DNA of 64,000 nucleotides from contig DGSO01000028.1 in assembly GCA_002393945.1 (NCBI GenBank), positions 23,338 through 87,337 on the forward strand. Direction: 5' to 3'. The notes beneath the pieces are model-generated. The model was not told the DNA's origin. It searched no databases and saw only the letters and a list, made by a program, of their open reading frames with translations. The stretch is from Bacteroidales bacterium UBA4360 (GTDB taxonomy: Bacteria > Bacteroidota > Bacteroidia > Bacteroidales > UBA932). Both the position numbers and the translations under genes were made by a program. This document shows positions 48,685 through 55,811 of the stretch, one piece after another. Each line of letters opens with the position of its first letter. Within the stretch, counting starts at the first letter, position 1.

Positions 48685-49965
48685 CTATTCCACGGTAAAC
48701 CTGGACTTGAAGTCCTGCCAGCGGTAATAAGGCCACATATCGGTTTCAAAGCCGATTGTGGCCTCTTTTCCGTTATGTAGGACCTTGAAGAGGATATCGT
48801 CACCGCCGCTCTTGCGGTAGAAGACAAATTGGACGTTCGCACCCATCGGCACCTGGCTGGTGCGGCACCAGGAGGAGATATCGTCGGGATTGTCCACTTC
48901 CTTGCCCATGCCGTTCACGTCGATTATCATCATGAAGGGAAGGATGGTGTAGTCATGGCCGAAGCGGAGGTCGGCACCTATCTCCCCGGAGGCTATCCTC
49001 TCATCGGCCTTGGCAATGACGTCATCAAGGATGGGACGGTAGCCCAGGTGGGTTTTCCAGGCCTCGGTGTAGAACTGGAAATTGTCGATTTTCCATAGGC
49101 CGACACGCTCCTGAGGGGTGAATATGTCGTAGAATTCAAGGTCTGTGTCCAGGGACTTCATGCCGGCCGCAAAGTAATAGAGATACGAGACGAAGTCCCA
49201 CTGTTTGTTCTCCGGAAGGGCTTTGTCACTGTCTATGAACAGGCGGTTCAGAATGGCCTTGTAGTCCACTGTACGGGCGATATACTGCTCCCAGGTCTCT
49301 TCGAAGGCGGGAGGCGTAATCTTGTAATCGTTCTTCCTGAAGGGATTGCTGCCGTCAAGCGGGAGGATGGCCGGAAGGAAGAACTTGCCGAAGTTCTCGA
49401 ATATGTCGAGCTTGGGGTTCTGCCCCTTCAGGCCAAGGCAGAAGGAGGACATGGTCATGACGCAGCGGGTGCTAGTAGATGTCCAGGCGCGCACATGGGC
49501 GTCGTTTCCGAATATCGACGGGAAGTTCGCGTACATCCTTTCTGCAAGTTCCTGCTGCTGCACCCAACCCTTGCGGGAGAGGTCTCCAGTGCGGTAGCGG
49601 ACGTCCGGATACAGGCTCTCGAAACGGTCTCTGTAACTCTCTCCGAGCTCTGTGAGGTTACCGGTCTCGTGAGCCTCTCCCAGCACGTCGTGAAGGCGTT
49701 TGTACATGTCGCTCTGCCATGCGTAACGGGCTCCGTGGCGGCCATAATGGCTGAGGTAGAATACCTTGTAACCCTTTGGCGCCGGAGTCAGCTTCTCTGC
49801 TCCGGTGGGGCAAAGGAGATCTGTTCCGTCCAGGTATTCCGGGTGCTGCGCTACAAGCTCGTCGGCATCCACCGGGGCCATGACAGGTGTCTCTTTTGGG
49901 GTGTAGGGTGTGCTGCAGCACACCACTGCTGCAAGGACTGCGGAGATGATGGGTATTCTTTTCAT
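48685..49965 (-). CDS. Histidine-type acid phosphatase (phytase-like), exported
   Basis: The 426-residue protein has a lipoprotein-like signal (MKRIPIISAVLAAVVCC) and the histidine acid phosphatase signature R76-H77-G-A-R80 (LSHYGRHGARY), with the proton donor HD in RFGHDYTI. It would hydrolyse phosphomonoesters outside the cytosol. The ATG is 3 nt after the stop of the GH18-phosphatase fusion, so both belong to one operon. Confidence 0.87.
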   Translation of the reverse strand: MKRIPIISAVLAAVVCCSTPYTPKETPVMAPVDADELVAQHPEYLDGTDLLCPTGAEKLTPAPKGYKVFYLSHYGRHGARYAWQSDMYKRLHDVLGEAHETGNLTELGESYRDRFESLYPDVRYRTGDLSRKGWVQQQELAERMYANFPSIFGNDAHVRAWTSTSTRCVMTMSSFCLGLKGQNPKLDIFENFGKFFLPAILPLDGSNPFRKNDYKITPPAFEETWEQYIARTVDYKAILNRLFIDSDKALPENKQWDFVSYLYYFAAGMKSLDTDLEFYDIFTPQERVGLWKIDNFQFYTEAWKTHLGYRPILDDVIAKADERIASGEIGADLRFGHDYTILPFMMIIDVNGMGKEVDNPDDISSWCRTSQVPMGANVQFVFYRKSGGDDILFKVLHNGKEATIGFETDMWPYYRWQDFKSRFTVE

Positions 49966-49968
49966 GTG

Positions 49969-52173
49969 TTATTGAAGCATTATGCTGCGGAAGTCATCTA
50001 TGTCTTTCTGGGATACTCCTATCTGGAGCAGGTATTTCTCTATCCTTTCCTGATACGTGCCGGATGTGGTTTCATTGAAAATGGTCTTGCGCACGGAAGG
50101 ATAAGAGTAGTTGTTTCGTGTATGCTGGTAGGAGCCCTGGTACATGCTCCAGTCGGCAGGGGAGAAATATGTGAGCTCGTAGTCCTTGGCCATGTCGCTT
50201 TCACTTACGCCCAGGACTCCAAGAAGCAGGATGGCCATGGTGCCGGTTCGGTCACGGCCGGCAGCGCAGTGGAAGTATACGGGCTTCCCCTGCCTGAGGC
50301 AGTTCACCACGAATTCAAAGGAGAGCTTCACCTTGGGCTTGTTGTCACGCACCATGGTATTGTAGCCGCTGTCGAAGCCGGGGGCATAGAAGCTGACGCT
50401 GCTGCCAAGTGGCGAACTGGATGGGACGTCGCTGGACTCACGGAGGTCGAGTTCGGCCTTGATACCTTCGGCCAGCATTTCCTTCTTGCCGGTGCTGCTG
50501 CAGTATTTGCCATCGATGCGGCCGCCGCGGTAGAGCTTATGGTAGGCGAGCGTTTTCCCGCCAAGGCCTTTGTAGCCGCCAAGATCCCTGGCGTTGCGGA
50601 CGTTGGGCTCGAAATAAATCTGGTGCAGGTTCCCGCGCGTCTTGAAACTGCCGCTTGCAACCACCTTGCTGCCGGATGTGACAATATACCTGTATGTGGT
50701 CCCGGGGACAAGATTGGTGACGGTCTGCTTTGACACGCCGGAAGACAGGGAGTATTCCCTGCTCCAGCTGCCTTCCCAGAGCTTGAGGGTCTGGCTGCCG
50801 GAAGCCGCTGTCCAGGAAATGGTGTAGACCGGAGGAATGTCGGCCTCGCCGGGGCCGCCGCCGGGATAGTCAAGTATGCGGGTGGTTTTGTAATCCGTGT
50901 CCGTGTACTCCACTTCTTCCATGAACTTCTGCACATACTGATTTGTGGCAAGGAAGGCTTCGGAGTCACCGTTCCAGCCGGGCAGGAGTTCCCTCGCAAC
51001 CGCCTTGGAGAGGGTCCAGGTGTTGTCATCGGCCTCAATATTCCAGTACATCGCGCCCAGAAGGCCTTTTTCCTTGGCATAGGCGGCCTTGAGGCCCACG
51101 GAAATCTCGTCATCGTAGCTCAGGACCATCTTCCCGGAGGCATCGGCAAGGTAGGGCACCTGGGCGGTCTTGTCCCAGCAGACGGCGTATCCGGAAGGGT
51201 CGATCTCGTTGAAGTCCACGCTCTCCGAGGTAAAGGCCGAGCCGTCCCCATGCCCGTAGAACGGGATTCCAAGGACCATCCTGTCGTAAGGGACACCGGC
51301 GCTGTAATGCAGGGCAACGGCCTCGTCGCAGCTTCTCTTGGTTGCCGATGACTTATAAAGCCCGGAATTGTGATAAGGCGGCTTGCCCATGTCGTAGGTC
51401 ATTATGTTCACGAAATTCAGATACGGCATGGCGCTTCCGAAGTCCACGTATTTCGCACTTGCCGACGATGCCATGGTGATGAGAAGGTCATCCCCAAGCG
51501 CAGCGCGGAGGTCTTTCAGAAGCAGCGTGAAGTTCTTCGTATCTTCCGGAGAAGAACTTATTCCTGCCGATGAGCTGGTGGGATACTCCCAGTCCAGGTC
51601 GATGCCGTCCAGATTGTACTTTTTCACGGCAGCGAGACAGTTGTTGCAGAAGTTCCTGCGATGCGACTCATCAGCCGCCATTTCACTGAAATTGCCTGCG
51701 CCCCAGCCGCCCACGGAAAGCATTACCTTGAGGTTTGGATTGCCGTTTTTGAGGGCAACTATTTTCTTAAGCCGGGATTCCGTCTTGATGTCCAGCGTCT
51801 CGAAATCGCTCTTGATATGGGCGAAGGAGTAGTTGATATGGGTAAGATATGACGGGTCCGGGATTGTGGTGTCCCAGTATGTCGCATAACCCACGATTAC
51901 AGGACCGGCCACAGCGGGAAGCTGCGGCGGCTGGGGCTCTTCGCCGGTGCCCTGGTTTTCGTTGCCGGTATTGTCTCCTGTGCCGGTTCCGTTATCATCC
52001 TGGCCACCTTGGTTTTCTTCCTGGCCATTCTGGCCGTTCTGGCCGGAGGATCCTTGCTGCTGGGTGTTGGGTTTGAGAACGGGATCCGGAATGGTATATC
52101 CCTGAATGGGCTTCTCGCAGCTGAGGAAAAACGCGAGAATGCAGGTTATTATCAAGTGCCAATGCGATTTCAT
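49969..52173 (-). CDS. Lipoprotein fusing a GH18 glycosidase to a tyrosine-phosphatase-like domain
   Basis: The 734-residue product has a lipobox (ILAFFLSC, C19) and a Gln/Gly/Asn-rich linker (about 30-88). A GH18 TIM barrel follows (about 90-420) with the full DxxDxDxE motif DGIDLDWE (catalytic E196), SVGGWG and NIMTYDMG. A fibronectin-like strand region lies at about 475-545. A Y_phosphatase3-like domain (about 550-725) starts NVRNARDLGG and has the P-loop HCAAGRDRTG with Cys636. The ATG at 52173 gives the lipoprotein signal. The fusion of a glycosidase and a phosphotyrosine-type phosphatase is very unusual. Confidence 0.9.
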   Translation of the reverse strand: MKSHWHLIITCILAFFLSCEKPIQGYTIPDPVLKPNTQQQGSSGQNGQNGQEENQGGQDDNGTGTGDNTGNENQGTGEEPQPPQLPAVAGPVIVGYATYWDTTIPDPSYLTHINYSFAHIKSDFETLDIKTESRLKKIVALKNGNPNLKVMLSVGGWGAGNFSEMAADESHRRNFCNNCLAAVKKYNLDGIDLDWEYPTSSSAGISSSPEDTKNFTLLLKDLRAALGDDLLITMASSASAKYVDFGSAMPYLNFVNIMTYDMGKPPYHNSGLYKSSATKRSCDEAVALHYSAGVPYDRMVLGIPFYGHGDGSAFTSESVDFNEIDPSGYAVCWDKTAQVPYLADASGKMVLSYDDEISVGLKAAYAKEKGLLGAMYWNIEADDNTWTLSKAVARELLPGWNGDSEAFLATNQYVQKFMEEVEYTDTDYKTTRILDYPGGGPGEADIPPVYTISWTAASGSQTLKLWEGSWSREYSLSSGVSKQTVTNLVPGTTYRYIVTSGSKVVASGSFKTRGNLHQIYFEPNVRNARDLGGYKGLGGKTLAYHKLYRGGRIDGKYCSSTGKKEMLAEGIKAELDLRESSDVPSSSPLGSSVSFYAPGFDSGYNTMVRDNKPKVKLSFEFVVNCLRQGKPVYFHCAAGRDRTGTMAILLLGVLGVSESDMAKDYELTYFSPADWSMYQGSYQHTRNNYSYPSVRKTIFNETTSGTYQERIEKYLLQIGVSQKDIDDFRSIMLQ

Positions 52174-52296
52174 GTTTGCAAGAAAACGATTTTTATCCGT
52201 TTTCGTGGAACAATTTACGAAAAGATACTCGCAAATCGCGCATATTGCTCTCGCGCGGGCGCAGATGCGGTTCCCATCCCTGTTTTTGCCCAAATT

Positions 52297-52355
52297 TAAG
52301 GACGGACACCCCCCTACAAGGGTACCCGTCCTTAAAAAAGCCCATTTTTGAGGAT
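52297..52355. repeat. Double-hairpin intergenic element, copy II
   Basis: TAAGGACGG (52297-52305) pairs with CCGTCCTTA (52326-52334). The overlapping CCTTAAAAA can instead pair with TTTTTGAGG (52345-52353), so the two stems exclude each other. It shares the AAGGACGGACACCCCC core with 14722 onwards and 55749 onwards. It sits right at the end of a FISUMP gene. Confidence 0.68.
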
Positions 52356-52359
52356 GGCG

Positions 52360-54303
52360 CTACTCTGCTACGCAGCGGACAGAGCAACCACGGGCAGAAA
52401 CAGTACTACTCAGCTTGTGTGTGCTTCCCACACGAACATCCATAATGTAAACGCTGCCGCTACTGCTGGAAGAATATGATGTCCAGGTAAATGCTCGTGA
52501 GCCCGGATAGTCAACATATTTTCCATTCTCGCAAACCAATCCGCAGTAAGGGAATACTGTTACAGGATTACCTATTGTGAAATAAGCTGCATTCCCGTCT
52601 GCGGCAGCATTATCACTCCAGCCTACAACTGCGCTAAGGTCTGAACTGTGAAGTGGTTGAGTAGTATCACGCTTTGGAACCCTGTAACCTGGAGGACAAG
52701 GATCATACATGGTCTTCTCCGCATCCTTCCACAGAGTGGCATCAAATGTCGGGCTCAACCAAGGGCCCCAGGAATCAGCCTCCGTATAGACCGCATAAGT
52801 AGTAGGATGGGCTATGGTTTCAGCCAATGTCATTTCGTAGCCTTTGGACATTGAAGTACCACTTACAGAGGCGAAACTGCTGTCAGATATACCTCTTGCC
52901 CCCACGAAAGGATCCTTACGCCCCCACTCATAGTGAAGTCCAAATGATTCTACGGGGACACTGGTGGTGGTTGCAGCAACCAAAGCACCGAGGTTGCGGT
53001 CCATTAATGCGCTGGAGTATATACCATACGTGTTTGAAGTAATCGTTGTGGAAGGAACCCAGATATGCCAACTCCAAAGTATGTTGTTAGAAGCGTCTCT
53101 TGCGGCAATGACGGCATTCCCGGCATGCAGCGTTTCAGGCATCTTGAAGCAAATCTCATAATAATCCTTAGCGTCTTGCTTATCAAAATCAGCTTCAAGA
53201 ATAACAGAGTTGGCTTCAACGTCGGTGGCATTATTATAAGTCTCCCAAAGGACAGAAACTGATGCAATAGCACCGACATTGTTTTTACTGTTGCCCTTAT
53301 AGGCTTTAAACTTGAACACCTTACCTGCATTGGATGCAACGCTGGCATCCACTATATAGCAGTTTGCAGTAGCGGTAGCGCCAAGGTCTGTCGCGCCGGC
53401 AATTGCCGGATGAGTCGCATCGTGCGTTGAGGGTGCAACATATTCATGAACTTTTCCTGCAGGAATAAGGCCTATCGGGAATAACTGGCCATGATTGACC
53501 GTAACGGGCTTTGTTGTGGTCACATAGTGAGTAATCGCACCGGCTTTCTTGAAATAAATGGTAAAACCACCGGAGAAACTCGCCGTGTTGGGAAGATAGA
53601 TGAAGTTATCCGTAGTGCCGTCTGCGGCAACGGGTTTGGTCAGCACTGTAATGGGAGCAGGAGTGCCCGAGCCGTTACCGGGTTTCCAGTAGTTGCAGTA
53701 TGATCCGGAGCCGTCATCTCGGACACGCGCCTGATAAACATCGTAGCCCACAGCCTCGTTGTTGTTTCCGAAGAAAACGAACTCGTCAAAGTCTCCGGCC
53801 ACCTTGAAAGATATGATGCCGCACAGGTTATAGAATTCAAATGTATCACCAACATTACATGCGGCAAGAAGGAGTTTGTCTGTATCGTTGAAACGACATT
53901 CATAATACAGGTTTCCAGAAGGAACGGCGCTGGCCGGGTATTGCGCATAATAAGTACTGACTACACCGGCGTCTGATCTGTCGTAAGGGTCAAGTCCCTC
54001 AACAGTAAATGTCGCGGTCTTACCATCTGCACTGATGTCTCCTGCCGTAAGGGTAACAAGCTTTCTGGCTGCGCCGTCTTTTCCACCATGCAGCATAATC
54101 TCATCTCCCACTTCCCAAGTAGTTTTACCACTGGCAAGATTAACGGCAACCTTACTGTCCGACACCTCCTGAGGTGCGAATTTGCAGGTGAATGTCTTGA
54201 CTGTAGTTTCTGTGGGTTCCTCAATTACGGTTTCCTTCTTTTCGCAGGAAAGGATTGTGGCTGCAGCAAGCGCGGCAGCGAGAATCATATAAACTTTCTT
54301 CAT
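52360..54303 (-). CDS. Fimbrillin-like/FISUMP lipoprotein, paralog 1
   Basis: The 647-residue lipoprotein (MKKVYMILAAALAAATILSC, C20) has an N-terminal fimbrillin/Mfa-like beta domain (about 35-300: WEVGDEIMLHGGKDG, TFEFYNLCGIISFKV). Its C-terminal FISUMP-type domain (about 375-647) has ILWSWHIWVPS, ALMDRNLGALVA, LHYEWGRKDPFVG, DPCPPGYRVP and a final VRCVAE. It is likely a cell-surface adhesin or fibre protein. A 54-aa peptide gene lies 18 nt upstream. Confidence 0.82.
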   Translation of the reverse strand: MKKVYMILAAALAAATILSCEKKETVIEEPTETTVKTFTCKFAPQEVSDSKVAVNLASGKTTWEVGDEIMLHGGKDGAARKLVTLTAGDISADGKTATFTVEGLDPYDRSDAGVVSTYYAQYPASAVPSGNLYYECRFNDTDKLLLAACNVGDTFEFYNLCGIISFKVAGDFDEFVFFGNNNEAVGYDVYQARVRDDGSGSYCNYWKPGNGSGTPAPITVLTKPVAADGTTDNFIYLPNTASFSGGFTIYFKKAGAITHYVTTTKPVTVNHGQLFPIGLIPAGKVHEYVAPSTHDATHPAIAGATDLGATATANCYIVDASVASNAGKVFKFKAYKGNSKNNVGAIASVSVLWETYNNATDVEANSVILEADFDKQDAKDYYEICFKMPETLHAGNAVIAARDASNNILWSWHIWVPSTTITSNTYGIYSSALMDRNLGALVAATTTSVPVESFGLHYEWGRKDPFVGARGISDSSFASVSGTSMSKGYEMTLAETIAHPTTYAVYTEADSWGPWLSPTFDATLWKDAEKTMYDPCPPGYRVPKRDTTQPLHSSDLSAVVGWSDNAAADGNAAYFTIGNPVTVFPYCGLVCENGKYVDYPGSRAFTWTSYSSSSSGSVYIMDVRVGSTHKLSSTVSARGCSVRCVAE

Positions 54304-54310
54304 AATTGTT

Positions 54311-54318
54311 TCCTCCTT
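54311..54318 (-). promoter_or_regulatory. Strong Shine-Dalgarno of FISUMP paralog 1
   Basis: AAGGAGGA on the minus strand, 7 nt before the ATG at 54303. Such SD sequences are rare in this phylum, and most genes here show none. The same motif and spacing precede paralog 2. Confidence 0.6.
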
Positions 54319-54321
54319 CCA

Positions 54322-54486
54322 TTAGAAAATACCAGGGATGTCAATAAAACCAGGAGCATCGAAGAAGTCTCCTCCGGGAGGATCAAGGGGATTGTAATCA
54401 GAAAGGCCACCGGATTCGCAGAAGTTTCTGTCGACGGAAATCCTCTGGAGTTCCGTTTCGGGTGTTTCATAAGTTTTTAGTTTCAT
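54322..54486 (-). CDS. Small peptide gene 1 (54 aa) upstream of a FISUMP lipoprotein
   Basis: The ATG at 54486 opens 54 codons ending at TAA (54324-54322). The start is MKLKTYETPETELQRISVDR, then NFCESGGLSDYNPLDPPGGD and an aromatic, acidic end (FFDAPGFIDIPGIF). There is no signal peptide. It shares MKLK-x-YETP and FC-x-SGG with the 41-aa peptide at 57875, and the same promoter layout. It lies 18 nt upstream of the lipoprotein gene on the same transcript. Bacteroidales carry many short ORFs of this K-x-Y-x-x-P style; their function is unknown. Confidence 0.75.
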   Translation of the reverse strand: MKLKTYETPETELQRISVDRNFCESGGLSDYNPLDPPGGDFFDAPGFIDIPGIF

Positions 54487-54522
54487 AGGTGTATGTATTA
54501 GTTTTGGTTATATTCAGACCTT

Positions 54523-54554
54523 TAAAAATAGCTTTTTGCATTCTGAAAATCAAA
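54523..54554 (-). promoter_or_regulatory. Promoter of peptide gene 1
   Basis: TTTG (54554-54551) and TATTTTTA (54530-54523, one mismatch to TAnnTTTG) are 20 nt apart. The -7 box is 36 nt before the peptide ATG, the same distance as for peptide gene 2, and ATAACCAAAA occurs in both leaders. Confidence 0.55.
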
Positions 54555-54581
54555 CACACCGGACTATTTTTTGACGAAAAT

Positions 54582-54599
54582 ACCGTTTCGACTAGTTTC
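54582..54599 (-). promoter_or_regulatory. Conserved upstream element of peptide gene 1
   Basis: The minus strand reads GAAACTAGTCGAAACGGT. A near copy, GAAACTATTCGAAAGGT, occurs at 58096-58112 upstream of peptide gene 2. Both end 51 bp before the respective -7 box. A shared activator site is likely. Confidence 0.55.
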
Positions 54600-54762
54600 G
54601 AATCCGTTAATTTCTGTTTCAAATACTATTTCTTATGAAAAATCGTAAAGAAATATAATGTTTCCAACTATCATTTTTGAAACATTAAGAATTATTTATA
54701 CGTTTCCGAATGTCTGTCCGGAATTAATTGCATATTATTGTTGTTCCTAAAGATTATGTATT

Positions 54763-55704
54763 ATGGAACAACTCATCAAACCCAAACTCTACGTTAATCC
54801 CATGATTGACGTGGCTTTCAAGTACCTCTTTGGCACAGAGAAGAACAAACACCTTCTCAAAGGTCTTCTGGAGAACGTCTTCAAGAAGGAAATTGCTGAT
54901 ATCATCTATGACAACACAGAGCAGATTGGGGAGTCTGTCGATGCCCGCAATGCCTATTTTGACGTAGTATGCCGCAGTCCAAATGGCGAGGAGTTCATCG
55001 TAGAGTGCCAGGTACGTCCTCAGGACTACTTTGCCGAACGAGCCCTCTTCTACGTTTCCCGCGTCGTTTCCAGCCAGGCACCCAAGGGCCCTTGGGACTA
55101 TGGATTCAAGCCTGTATACTTCCTTGGTCTTATAGATTTCGCCTTACCAGAGAGCGTAGGGCGTGGTCCCGGTTATGTGCAGCGTTATTCAATTATGAAC
55201 GACGCAAACGGAGAGCACTTGACCGATGCACTTCAGTTCGTATTCATGGAGGTCGGTCCATTTGACAAGACGTATGCAGAATGTGAATCCTTTGAAGAGA
55301 AGTTCTTGTTTTATATGAAGAATCTGCCTATTTTTGTCGACAGACCCGACACACATCAGGAAGAATATTTTGACGAGCTGCTGCAGACAGCGGAATTTCT
55401 TGCAATGGATATGGAAACACAAGCTATGTACGAAAAGCGCCTCAAGGAAATGCGCGACATCCAGAACGTGGAGAACTACTTCCGCCGCGTCACCCTTGCC
55501 GAAGGCTTTGAGAAAGGACGAACTGAAGGACTGGTAAAAGGACGAGAAGAAGGACGGAAAGAAGGACGGGAAGAAGGACTTGCTAAGGCGAAGTCTGACG
55601 CCGCCCTGGGAATGCTCCGGCACGGGATTGCTCCAGAAGTAATTTCAGACATTACAGGCCTCGGCGAAGCCGATATCCTCAAACTTGCCAGCGAGCAGAA
55701 ATAA
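54763..55704 (+). CDS. Rpn-family nuclease/transposase-like protein (PD-(D/E)XK)
   Basis: The 313-residue protein matches the Rpn/PDDEXK_2 family: KPKLYVNPMIDVAFKYLFGT, LLKGLLENVF, and a nuclease core YFDVVCRSPNGEEFIVECQV containing the D...E-x-Q triad. The C-terminus has repeated KGREEGRKEGREEGLAKAKS units, usual in this family. Rpn proteins promote recombination and may be mobile or selfish. It is alone on the plus strand inside the minus-strand lipoprotein array and is followed by double-hairpin copy III. Confidence 0.9.
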   Translation: MEQLIKPKLYVNPMIDVAFKYLFGTEKNKHLLKGLLENVFKKEIADIIYDNTEQIGESVDARNAYFDVVCRSPNGEEFIVECQVRPQDYFAERALFYVSRVVSSQAPKGPWDYGFKPVYFLGLIDFALPESVGRGPGYVQRYSIMNDANGEHLTDALQFVFMEVGPFDKTYAECESFEEKFLFYMKNLPIFVDRPDTHQEEYFDELLQTAEFLAMDMETQAMYEKRLKEMRDIQNVENYFRRVTLAEGFEKGRTEGLVKGREEGRKEGREEGLAKAKSDAALGMLRHGIAPEVISDITGLGEADILKLASEQK

Positions 55705-55748
55705 CCACGATTTCACAATTATCCCCATCCTTATTTTGGGCAAAAAAC

Positions 55749-55805
55749 AAGGACGAACCCCCGCCAAACAGGGTGTTCGTCCTTAAAAATGGCCTTTTTT
55801 GAGGA
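55749..55805. repeat. Double-hairpin intergenic element, copy III
   Basis: AAGGACGAAC (55749-55758) pairs with GTTCGTCCTT (55775-55784). CCTTAAAAA (55781-55789) can alternatively pair with TTTTTTGAGG (from 55796). Same family as copies I and II. It lies between the convergent Rpn and FISUMP genes. Confidence 0.68.
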
Positions 55806-55811
55806 TCGGTG

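Noticed and set aside
47481..48842. 453-codon minus frame opposite clpB
   Set aside because: It is a shadow of clpB, with no domain and His/Gly/Val-rich composition.
49495..50733. 412-codon plus frame opposite the phosphatase and GH18 fusion genes
   Set aside because: It spans two convincing minus-strand genes and has no motif of its own.
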